Source of the DNA: Epiperipatus broadwayi
Taxonomy: Eukaryota; Onychophora; Udeonychophora; Euonychophora; Peripatidae
DNA: 64,000 nt
Direction: 5' to 3'
Assembly (NCBI GenBank): GCA_028023455.1
Contig: JAQFVV010012404.1
Location: forward strand, 13,939,421-14,003,420
The translations under genes were made by a program, and so were the position numbers. The notes beneath the pieces were generated by a model. The model saw only the letters and a program-made list of their open reading frames with translations. It was not told the origin of the DNA and made no database searches. Below are positions 24,229 to 35,092 of the stretch, in pieces. The first letter of the stretch is position 1. Every line of letters starts with the position of its first letter.

Positions 24229-27200
24229 ACAGCTTGTGTAAACATTAAAAATTGTAGTCATGTGATGTCTTAGTGATTTTATATCTGTATTAGCAGTCAA
24301 TTTTAATATAAAAAAATAATACTCCTCATTTAATTTTATCTTTAGCATTTAAAAAAAAATTTAATGTTCTTTATATAGACTGTCTATATTAAGAAACTCA
24401 ATTGAATAAAAGTATTGGAATCTGTCATTCTTTTCAGGAATATTTATAGAGAAAACTACAAATTTTTAAAGTATATAAAATTGCAATTTTAGAATTATGT
24501 AAAATTGCAAATTTTTCAGCCTGAAAATAAAAGACTATGTTACTAAGAATCTTTTATTATTAGTTTATACAAAGTTTTATATATATATATTTATTTATTT
24601 ATATCATAAATTTCAATAACTAACTGATCATTATATGCAAATTATGACATGAGAACTCTCATGAGAATGCATCATTTCCACAATCAGTTGTCAAGGCAAC
24701 ACTATAAATAGGAAAAAATGAATATCCATTTTTTAAACTTATCTAAATATTTAGACTGTAATTGTTAGACAAATAATGGAGGAAAATTATAATTCAATCA
24801 AAAAATTTAAGTAAACTTTATTCAAATTGACCAATATAAATTGTTTATAAGTATATTAATAAATAATAATTTTTAATTATTACAAACCATTTACCTAGGC
24901 TAATTTGAATGAAGTTTATTTACATTTTTGGACTGATTTATAATATCATTTGATTATATTTTATTACTAGCATGTATAAGTTATTTACCTAATTAGACAA
25001 GGATAGAAAATATATATCTATTTTTCAGCAGTTCACAGTATTATCTTGACAATGGACTGATGAATTATTTATTGATGATATATAGAATAAGAGCTATGAT
25101 GCCATAATATATTCATATCAGTCAAATGAATTTGATTTATTTAAAAGTTTTTTTAGTGATAATAAAAATTATATAGCCTTTTGTTTAAATCACATATAAT
25201 GTACCATAATGATGAATTGAAGAACTGGAAATAAATCCATGAACATTTAATTTTTGAACCTTCCAATTATCAGTATGCTAAATTCTTTAAAGCAATTTGC
25301 CATTATTTGATGTACAAATTTTTAAATGAAATAAATTACACTATTCCTTCAAATTTTTGCAAAACTTGGATTTTTGTTCTGGAATCAATTTTAAAAACAA
25401 CAAGTATTCCAATGTTTCAACTATTTTAACATAAATGGGTGATAGCTTTAAGCTTTGGGGTTTAGTTAAATAATTGAAATATGGAGTAATTATATATTTT
25501 TAAATTGATTCAGAATAAAATCAAACTTTTTCAAAAATTTAGAGAAGTTGTGTGTATTTGAGAAAGAGATTTTATATATATTGTGATCTTTATATTCAAG
25601 CAGAATAAACATTTAGTTCAGCCAAAAGAAATAAACTAGATATATATAAATGAGTGTGCTCGAATGAGAAATATAAGTTTGTTAAATATAAAGCATTTGT
25701 AAACGCTTATCCAAAATATAAAAGATAAAATTAATAATTGTGCATTTTCATGAATAAATAAAGACGAACATTATAAATTAAGAAAATTATACTGCTTGAA
25801 AAAGAAAGAAATTGGAAAGTATTTGCTTCAATGCAGTAGGACTGTATTATTAAGATTATTATAAAGCTTATAATTTTAAAATAAGGGTAAAATTTGTTAG
25901 TAATAAAATAATACATTATAATAGAAATATTTTGTAGCAGTAAAATATTTTTTTCTTTTTATATAACATTAATAAAAATATGCAAAAAATATATTTTTAA
26001 AAAATTACACAAATAGGTATATTTTTAGTAAGAAAGATAACTTTGAAATTGAAACTTGATCAAAATAATTTTTCATTAATTAAAAATGGGATTAAAATCT
26101 GAAGATAGATTCATAAAACATTTTTTAATTAAAAACAGAGGAAATAATGATATAATTAAAAGATTGTTTAAGTATGACGCCAGACTTGGAAGGGGATTAT
26201 TTATTTGTTTTTATATATATATTTGCATACTGTGATATCACAGAAAAAGGAATATAATTACAGAGAGTTTTTAGCCAAAAAAAGATCAGCAGAAAAAAAT
26301 GAAAACACATAGATTGGACTCATGATTATTTAGAAATAAAAAAGATAGAAGCAAACGAGAGGAGAAAATAGTCACCAAAAATTCTAGTGCATTATTTATA
26401 ACTGAAGTAAACTGCAATCTTAAAAAGAAACTGATGGTAATTTTATTAAATGCTGAAATAACTACATAATGATTTTGCAATTAAAAAACTACTCAGATGT
26501 CCATGAGTCTTTAAAAAACTGAGATTACCTCCTTTTTCTGAACAAATATATGGGATCAAATTAGTGATAATCTAAATCTCTAGAACTTCTAAATTGTGAA
26601 GTAATTCATTCAACTGTAGTTTTCTAAATATGAACAGAAAAAAGTACCAGGAAAAAATACTTTAAAAGAAGAAAAGAAAAAAATTAAAAGAAGTCAAAAA
26701 TACATAAGAGTTTAAGCAGGTTGCATGCTTATGAGTCTGACAGTGACAAATGTAATATATGATAGTTTAGTATATTATAGAAAATATATGATGTCCTAAT
26801 TAAAAATATAATTTTGATATTTAACATTAACTCTTAAATAATAATAATTGAACTTTTTTTAAAGATAATATTCATATTTTTTGAAATGTTAATAGCTTTG
26901 ATATATATGTAATTATAGCTGTTGATTCCATTAATAATTTAAGAAAAACATTTAATATTTTTTTTGTTAACATGATGTCCCTGACAATATAAAATGATAA
27001 TATTGTAGATGTTTCATTTTCCAATATATAGCAGGAGTATATAAATGTGTGTTTAAATACTAATATTGATCTCCTTTGGCATTGAGATATAACAAATAAA
27101 ACACCATAACTGTAATATAAATATCGTTTTGGTAATAGGCTCAGTATTGAAGAGCTTGATATAATTTATATGCTAGTCCAGTAATACATATATCTATATG

Positions 27201-27435
27201 TAATAACAACAATGTATATGATTTTTATATGTAAATCAAATAATAAAGCATTAAATTCAATTTTTCTTATTTTTATATAATTATGTTTATTAATTTTGTC
27301 AAATTTTTGTTAAGCTTAAATCTTAATTTTATTATTCTCTTTATCATTATAATATCTAACCAAAGATGTGTATGTACATTTATAACACATAAACTACACA
27401 TGATGATAATATGCTGATGTGTGTGTGTGTGTGTG
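24229..27435. other. AT-rich non-coding stretch
   Basis: Long stretch of A/T-rich sequence with short (TA)n runs. Small open frames at 25731-25916 and 26286-26480 (both minus) have no domain. A (GT)n run at 27417-27435 borders the RTE fragment that follows. No supported gene. Confidence 0.5.
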
Positions 27436-28104
27436 AAATATTGCAAAAGTTATCAGATAAAAGTAAAAAAGTAGGATTAAAAGATAAATGTTAAAAAGAT
27501 TAAAGTAATGTTCAATGGATTTTCTCAAAAGAAAAAAATAAAGATTATTAATGATGAATTAAAAGAAGTTAATATAAATACCTTGGTCAGATTATTATTA
27601 CAGATGAAAACATAATAGATAAAATTTAAATTGTTTGGAGTGCTTTTGGTAGAAATAACTTAATATTAAAAAGAAATGTGCCTTTGTATGTGAAAAAGAT
27701 TTTTAATAAACATATTTTACCACTTTTTACATATGGATCTGAGACTTGGATACATGACAGAAGAGCAATACAGAGACTCCAGACATCTCAATGAAGTATG
27801 AAGAAATACATGTTAGGAATAACAAAAAGAGATTGAAAATCAAATACATGGGTGAAAGAGCAAATAAGTGTTACTGACATGGTATTGGGCTAGACTTATT
27901 GGTAAAAATGATGATAATAGATGGTCAGTTTAAACATTAAATTGGATTCCAAGAGATTATAAAAATCCTAGAAAGAGACACACATGATGAATGATTGAAT
28001 GAAATAAGAAAGTGTTCTAGTGTGATGTGGAGAATAAAGGCTAGGGGTAAGAGTAGATGAACTAATCATGGAGAGACTTTCAACCTCCAATGGATCAATA
28101 ATAG

Positions 28105-28108
<4 letters not shown>
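27436..28108 (+). pseudogene. RTE-clade LINE, 3' terminal part
   Basis: The plus strand encodes the end of an RTE protein. The region after RT motif C comes first (LSDKSKKVGLK, then KVMFNGFSQK), then YLGQIITDEN, LPLFTYGSETWIHDR, MKKYMLGITKRD and VKEQISVTDM. The C-terminus ETFNLQWINNS ends at a stop at 28106-28108. Stops and one or more shifts interrupt it, so it is inactive. The 5' part is missing and the fragment starts right after a (GT)n run, consistent with 5' truncation at insertion. The 3' end passes directly into a (TA)n run. The reading frame and motif order match the minus-strand copy at 9826-12745. Confidence 0.88.

Positions 28109-28112
<4 letters not shown>

Positions 28113-28189
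<77 letters not shown>
28113..28189. repeat. (TA)n microsatellite at RTE 3' end
   Basis: Pure (TA)n of about 76 bp beginning five bases after the RTE stop codon. RTE elements usually end in a simple repeat, so this may have grown from the element's own tail. Confidence 0.9.
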
Positions 28190-28193
<4 letters not shown>

Positions 28194-29880
28194 ATGATTA
28201 TATACATTCAATAATTATAGTATTTTTGAAGCTTGTTAAGAGTTTGTTTTTTACTTACTCTATATATAATAATTATAGTATAATTAGATGATCATGACAA
28301 TAACTAAGATGGTAATAAGGTAGCTAGCTATGTGATGATAATGAAATTATAATTTCTTGCTTGTAAATATGGTGCCTAGAAATGACTGTGAGTTAAATAA
28401 AATATATCATGCTAAAAACATAGTAGTTATATATATAGAATCTCATAATTAGATGAATTTGAACCCAAAAATGTAGATTGGTATAATTGGGAGATTTGAG
28501 AAAGAGTAGTGCAAGGACTGTAGGAATGTCATTTTTATTGATCTAGATTAATTGTGATGTTTTAATGTATTGAATGTGAATTAGAGATTAAAGCTAGTGT
28601 TTGTCCATTCCTCTGCCTTTCCCTCTTGTGGTATTAAAATGAATTGTTAATTTATATACTGAATTGAACACACACTCAAACATAAATATAGAGTGTCAGT
28701 AGTAAACATTAATCTTTGTGAAATGTTAAAAGGAGTGCATTAATTTCCTATTGCAATATGTAATAATATTTCTGAAAATAATTTTTAAGTACTGTTATTT
28801 TTAATGACGCAAAACTAAATTAGAATTGAATTATTCAACAGCTCATGGATCTAGAAAACTGTATAGTTAAATTCATGAAAATATTTAGATAAATTTTTAT
28901 GACTACCATTTTATAACATTCAAGAAAGTTGATCAAGAAAAAATAAAAGTAATGATTATGCGATATATTTATAATAGATACAGATTCTTGCTCTTCTAAT
29001 GTTGATTTTTCCTCCTTAGATTGAATGACAAGATTGATTTTCAAAATAATATGATAATAATATGCTAGTTTCAATATGTGTTGAACCCACTGAGACACAA
29101 TAATAGAGAAGCTAATAAAAATAATGATACAATGGCTAAGCATTTTCAAGAACTTATTGTGTTCTCATAATTTTAGCAAGATCAGAAAATGGAAATATAT
29201 ATATATTATAATGGTCAACAGAATCTCCCTAATCTAAACTGTCATATTAGAGCACCACCAGATCATTTGAACTTAAAAAAATTTATATAGTAGGCAGATA
29301 CGCACAAGAGAGGTTACTCTCTTATCGAACCGAAAGTCCCAGTCACTAGCTCAGAGAGAAGCTGAGCTTAAAATATCATTCTGAACATTATAATCTCTAA
29401 TTCTTAATTTTAAATATTATTAATAAAATATATAAAATAAGTTATTGACAAAATTTAATTAAACAAAACATTTTATTATAACACACACACATTAAAAGAA
29501 AAATTTCTGAAAATTAAATTAACTAGTGAATATATTTGATTTAAATTATATGCACAGATGGAAGCATTTAATAGATTTAATACAATTTTAATACTTTACT
29601 AAGCATAAACATGCTACATAGATTATGCATATAACCAACCTAATCTCTTTAAACCTTAGGCTAAAATCTCATATTTAAACCAACCCTAGCTTACCAGTGC
29701 AAAATGAAATTATTAGCATAACACAATCATGCTAACAGGAATTTACATAAGTAACATGATATTATTAGAGAAATAATGAATCATGGTGGGAAGGATCTTC
29801 CCCATGATCATTAATAAATTTTACCAACAGACAAGAATGATCCACTGCCCAATTGGTGATACAAAAAACAAAATTATTTG

Positions 29881-29881
<1 letters not shown>
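28190..29881. other. AT-rich non-coding stretch
   Basis: A 104-codon open frame at 28835-29149 (minus) has no recognisable domain. A less AT-rich block at 29288-29370 reads on the minus strand 'gggactttcggttcgataagagag'. It has a B-box-like 'ggttcgata' and could be a repeat head, but no second copy is present here. Confidence 0.4.

Positions 29882-29939
<58 letters not shown>
29882..29939. repeat. (TA)n microsatellite
   Basis: Uninterrupted (TA)n of about 57 bp. Confidence 0.9.
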
Positions 29940-29942
<3 letters not shown>

Positions 29943-31080
29943 TGCTCTGTAAATGGGGATAGCAGTTTTTGCTGGCTTATTGTCCCAACCAGAGTGTAAG
30001 AAAATCAATGGCATACAAAATATGTCTACGACCATTGACAATGTGATGGCTATACTTTTGGGTCATATGGTCAGGTTGGTATTATGCCCTATATGCTAAT
30101 GCGGTACAAGGGAACAAGTATCCAATGCACCTACTGAGATTACACTGACATAAAACATCCATAAATCTATCCACCAGCACCAATTTCACTATGAAATAAT
30201 TAGCCCAAAATTAACACACTTTAAATTAACATAATCTTATGAATCTATGCAGCCATTTACATTTATTTTTAAATAATTATTTTAAAAGAAATTTACAAGA
30301 ATGGTAATGATATCAAGCACATATACAAAAATATAATAAATAATTTAAAATTTTAGTCAGATAAAAGATTTCTTTTAAAATTAAATGAAGTTTAAAATTA
30401 CTACTTGAAAAAAGTTCATATTATATAATTATTGTTCATATTTCATTTAAAACAAAAGTTTATACTTTCTAATGCTAATGCTATAGGTAAAGTCTGTCTT
30501 TGCAATCCTTGACACAATTAAAAATTCTTTCCATTTCATATTGTTCTAGGTGGAGATAAGTCCATTGCTGGCCAATCACCTCAGCTGGTGCAAACATGGG
30601 AAATGTAAATTATTGCTGCCCCTTACATTTTGGTGATATAACATGCAATCAGCAAGAGCAAACCAAATCTAAATCTCAACTTCAAAGTTTTATTTTTGTG
30701 AATTTCTTATCATCAAATTCCAGAAAAAATCTTGCCTGACTTGGTACTGTTCTTATTGGTGATGATGATTTTTCTCTATGGACCCTGTGTTTATTTCCAT
30801 TGTTATTGGAAAGCTTTCTTTAGTGCAGGAACTCAAAATTATCACTAGTATTTTTTTTAATGTATCTCTTATCTGACTTTATGTCCAAGGGCGTGTTTGC
30901 TATTATGTCAATATAAAAAATCATTTCCATTCTAATATTAAAAATAACTAATTAATAGCTTTTTATTATTATTATTCTTTGATATTAAAACAATCTTGTT
31001 TTAAGATTTTTAAATAATTATATAATTAGTTTGCCATCTGTGCATTATATATATTAATTTAAATAAAATTATTAAATTTT

Positions 31081-31082
<2 letters not shown>
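29940..31082. other. Non-coding stretch of unknown origin
   Basis: Base composition near 29940-30130 and 30530-30660 is less AT-rich than the surroundings, but I recognise no gene, RNA or repeat family there. Confidence 0.4.

Positions 31083-31121
<39 letters not shown>
31083..31121. repeat. (TA)n microsatellite
   Basis: Uninterrupted (TA)n of about 39 bp. Confidence 0.9.
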
Positions 31122-31122
<1 letters not shown>

Positions 31123-32174
31123 CAACATGAGGGTGATTATGTATTTTTCCATTTTATTTGAAAGTAATGTAACAGCATATACTTATATCATTACAATATA
31201 TACAGCTGGAGGTATTTAAATTAAAATGTTCATTTTTTGGTGAGAGGAAGGCATGATACTGATACTTTACAGTTTATAGGATTGGTGTTGTTGGCTATAT
31301 ACTAAGACTCTCTAATTTTATGCTTTAAAGTCATTTCTTTCAATGTTTTGTATTACAGTTGAAATATAGTTAAATGAATGTCCTATTGTCTTCTGGTGTT
31401 ATAGGAAGATAGGGTTGTATTCTGACTTGTCAGATGCTCTTTTATACAAATACTGATGTTATGAAAATGCATAGATAGGGATGCTCAAGATTCTTCATAA
31501 TATGTTGATTGATATCCAATTTGGAGACATTTAATTTTATACTGGTGATGGGGGTGAGGTTGCATTCAAGTTTATCCTTGGAATTATTGATTAGTCTATT
31601 AGTTGAAGAAGGGATATGGAAACTTAAAATATTGGGGAGAAGGCTTTGTTAAAGTTTTTGTTAGTGTGGGGATTTATGGCAGAAGTAGACACAGTCTATC
31701 ATCATTGCACAGTCTATCATCATTGGGTGGGTTTGAATTTATCTTGCAGTACAACTGTCTGATTTTTCTTGTTAGGTGGCTATATTTGAATCTGATAAAT
31801 GTTAAAGCTTTTAAATATAGTTATATATTTGTTTTTCAGGAGGTTTCATGTTTGCATAGTAGGTAATTGCAATATAGGAAAGAGGATTGTCCCATAAGGC
31901 TGCAAGAATGAAGGGAAGTAGATTTGGGATATGTGATTCTATGCACTTTCAAGAGATATGGTGTGCATCAATTATTATAGATGGCATATGTTTCTTTTTA
32001 GGAGTATGTCGAAGTATTTCAGAGTTTGACACAATTCTTCTCATTTGTTGGTTATAATTAAGGCCAAATGTTTCTGGGGGTTTGCTTTGATGTTGTGGAT
32101 TCAAAGTATGTGCAAAATGTGGTGGAAGGATTATGTTTTTGAAGTGATTTAAATATAGACTGCACATGATGCCA
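31122..32174. other. Stretch possibly belonging to the adjacent PLE relic
   Basis: Open frames at 31603-31866 (plus) and 31949-32185 (minus) show no firm domain. The minus-strand frame lies just downstream of the PLE reverse transcriptase fragment and may be a decayed continuation of it, but no motif C (YxDD) is readable. A 17-bp repeat, 'cacagtctatcatcatt', occurs twice at about 31690-31722. Confidence 0.35.
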
Positions 32175-32585
32175 CTATCCATCATTCATATTATAAAGTT
32201 GATTGCTAAATGTGACTATAATAGTGTCATCTAACCAGAAGAGAAATGCAAAAATAAATTCAGTGCATATTGGAAAACAATTCTATTTGGAGACCATAGA
32301 TCTGATGTTAATTGTGAGTTTTATATTGATTGAGCCATAAAGTTTGGTGATGTCCAAGAAAGCTATTTTATATGTAGATTTAAGTTTGGCATTCTTTATA
32401 CAGTTTGTGAATTTTAATGAAGACTTGATGGTGTACATATTATAATCAAGCTGGTCAGTCAACCATTGGTTGATCATTTTGTCTGTGATAAAATAATGTA
32501 CATCCCAAAGTCCATCATGAGTCTGAGTTGTGTATTCGGCTCATGTACCTTCACATTGGAAAGCATTTATAGGTAGATAGCCATG
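32175..32585 (-). pseudogene. Penelope-like element reverse transcriptase fragment
   Basis: The minus strand reads FPNVKVHEPNTQLRLMMDFG, then MINQWLTDQLDYNMYTIKSS, then the motif A block FLDITKLYGSIN. After a stop it continues with WLDDTIIVTFSNQLYNMNDG. These line up in order with the better PLE copy at 56500-56070 (NIKLHKENSPLRLMLNFG, DVNELYGSIN, WLDNNIVAKFENKWYVMNDG). The segment after MNDG, where motif B and YVDD should follow, is not recognisable. PLE reverse transcriptases copy the element's RNA at nicked DNA; this fragment is dead. Confidence 0.78.
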
Positions 32586-33263
32586 GATGAATATATTTTA
32601 TATTACTCACTTTTTATGAAGGCCTTGTTGTTGCACTATTTATGTAAAAATTCACTGGCAAATATATTTTTATTACATTTTATGATATAGACTGAAATTA
32701 TTTATATTATTTACTTGGAGTTTCATTTTGTTAGTAAACTCAATTTTATTCATGAGGACATTACTATTTTAATTAGTCTTCTATTATTTATCAGTAAATG
32801 AGTATTAGATTAAACTAGAGGGTAAAACAAAGATATAGAGAGATTCAAATTTTCACAAGTCAGCAATTATACAGCTTTATGGGAGTTTATTTATCTTTTA
32901 TTATTTCTGTATAAGACACTATTGGAAAAGCCTTTGTTTTGTAAAGGTTATTTAAAAATATTTTATCTATGCCATAAGCTGACTATATCTATTATTTATT
33001 TTTATATAAAGGTATTTCATATTAGAGTTTATTCCAGAGATGTTGCTTCTTATATATTGTTTCCTATGATTTTCTATATATTTTGTATTTATATATATAT
33101 ATGTTGAAATGAATATTTTCATAGGTGAAAGATAAATATATATCTATATAGATTTTTATTTATATACCTTTATATATATATACTTTTTTTCTAAATCACT
33201 GGTTTCTGAACAAAACAAACTCTTATAAAAAATGGTCAAAATGAATGTTTTCATAGGTGAAAG

Positions 33264-33307
<44 letters not shown>

Positions 33308-33318
33308 ATATATATATA

Positions 33319-33369
<51 letters not shown>

Positions 33370-33500
33370 AATAAAAATCTATATAGATATATATATAATT
33401 AAGTTCCAACCTGTAACCACCTAAACATTCACAGTAAAATCTAGTAATCAATATTTCTCACTGCTGTCAAGGCAACCTTCACACCTTTTAATAGCAAGAA

Positions 33501-33583
<83 letters not shown>

Positions 33584-33690
33584 TTTCTTTTTTTTAAATC
33601 ACTGGTTTCTGAACAAAACAAACTCTTATGAAAAATGGTTCTTCATCAGCTATTATTAGAAAAACCTTTAATAGACAACAAAAAAAACAT
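32586..33690. repeat. (TA)n-rich stretch with duplicated flanks
   Basis: Large (TA)n blocks at 33266-33366 and 33503-33581. The unit 'aaatcactggtttctgaac' with following 'aaaacaaactcttat' occurs at about 33193-33229 and 33597-33631. The unit 'ttcataggtgaaagataaat' occurs at about 33117-33138 and 33251-33272. Open frames crossing these blocks are low-complexity artefacts. Confidence 0.6.
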
Positions 33691-33699
33691 AAAAAAAAA

Positions 33700-34150
33700 A
33701 AAACAGTAATTAGTATGATAGTGTATTCATGTATAACAAAACTAGACATATTAAGGAAAATCTGCAATCAGTACAACATTAGAACAGCCATCCCAGAGCC
33801 ACATCAGACTATGAGGAATTCTAACATCTACAAAGCCTAAAATTGAAATGCTGAAAATAAAAAACTGCATCTATGAAATAGCTTGTAAATATGGAAGGAT
33901 GTATATTGGTGAGACAAGTCACCCCATTGAAAAATTATTGCAAGAACACTGATGATTAAAAAAGATAAAACAGATGTGTCTAAGGCAGCAGACCATGCAT
34001 GTACCAATGAACAGATACTTAATTAGGAAAATACAAAAATATTAGATAGAGATGAAAACACAAAGAAGAAAATTTAAAGAAGCTGCTTACATGACAATGG
34101 CAGACAATCCCATAATTCAACCTAGTGTGACTCTATACAATGTATGAAAA
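33700..34150 (+). pseudogene. PLE GIY-YIG endonuclease fragment
   Basis: In shifting plus-strand frames the segment shows the C-terminal part of a PLE-type protein. First is ICNQYNIRTAIPEPHQTMRNS (the linker before the nuclease). Then comes CIYEIACKYGRMYIGETSHP, a GIY-YIG core with Y..., C.., YIGET and a following acidic/basic helix ending LLQEH before a stop. Later come DHACTNEQILN and ENTKILDRDENTKKK, where the DRE-like part matches the conserved glutamate region, and EAAYMTMADNPIIQ. Stops at several places make it a relic. GIY-YIG nucleases in PLEs nick the target DNA for insertion. It lies on the opposite strand to the RT fragment 1.1 kb to its left. Confidence 0.75.
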
Positions 34151-34233
34151 GCACTAATAAATTTTGTTTTTAGGAAAAAGTGGAGAAATCAAAAGGAACA
34201 TCATAGATAAGTATACAAATTTTCTACTGACTG

Positions 34234-34914
34234 TTGGCGTTGGTAGGATGGCTCAGTTGGTTAGAGCAACAGTCAGAAAGTGGTAGTTCATGGACCACAA
34301 GTGGTCCGTGACATAATTTTAATGGTTGACAAAGAAATTCAGATATTATTTAACTTCTCTAAGCTCATTTAATAAAATTTTTAAATAAAAAATCAATTTT
34401 GGTTAAGCTGTGTTATTATATGTAAAATAGAACAAGAACATTATATTGCTAATTGATTTGTTGCAAAATACTTTGTGTTGCAGTGACATCATTGGAGTCA
34501 AGGATTAGTGAAATAATTGTAAACCAATAGCAGCAAATGTCACACTAATTTTTAATATATATTACTATTATTTTTGTTTTAAAATTAAAATTATTAATAT
34601 ATAAATAAATATATATGTATATCATACTCAATGCTCATATTAATTCGTACCTTTAAAAATTATGTTAGTGGTCTGCAATATCTAAAAAGTTGCTGACCGC
34701 CAGATTAGAGCATCACCTTAAAATTTAATATTCAAGAATCTAAGGTCCAGGTTCAAATACATGCTAATGCTGTCACTAGTCAGACCAGCACTAATTAAAG
34801 AAGAGAAGAGAATAAATATCTCTCAAAACGTTGTGCATATACTAACCTGTGTGCTATTACTAAAAGTTGAATGCATTTGAAATATTTGAATAAAGTTGAA
34901 TTTTTCTAAAGACG
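34234..34914 (+). mobile_element. tRNA-derived SINE, copy 4, split by a transposon
   Basis: The head, with A-box 'tggctcagttggttagagca' at about 34250-34268, is separated by 436 bp from the rest. The B-box 'ggttcaaatac' is at about 34750, the body 'agtcagaccagcac' follows, and the tail with AATAAAGTTGAATTTTTCT ends near 34908. Removing the insert leaves about 235 bp, the size of the other copies. This is the best-preserved head of the family in the window and the clearest evidence that the family is tRNA-derived. Confidence 0.82.
34269..34704. mobile_element. hAT-like MITE inserted in a SINE
   Basis: The insert is flanked by TTAGAGCA at 34261-34268 and 34705-34712, an 8-bp target-site duplication as made by hAT transposases. 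The left end reads CAGTCAGAAAGTGGTAG... with 'tggaccacaagtggtcc'. The complement of the right end reads TCTGGCGGTCAGCAAC followed by 'tttttagatattgcagaccac'. Both resemble the CAG...GCNACTTTTT...GGCCAC style of hAT termini, though degenerate. No open frame exists inside, so it depends on a transposase encoded elsewhere. Confidence 0.75.
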
Positions 34915-35046
34915 TTCAATACTTATATTAGATTATGGAAATATTCCCAATATATAAATACAACTAAAATATCATTATCACAAACCTTCAGGAAAACACA
35001 ATATATAAATATATATTACTTTAACTCTTGGTCTGGGGCAAAGGAT

Positions 35047-35092
<46 letters not shown>

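Noticed and set aside
28835-29149. 104-codon minus-strand frame
   Set aside because: AT-driven composition, no domain, and no neighbouring gene signals.
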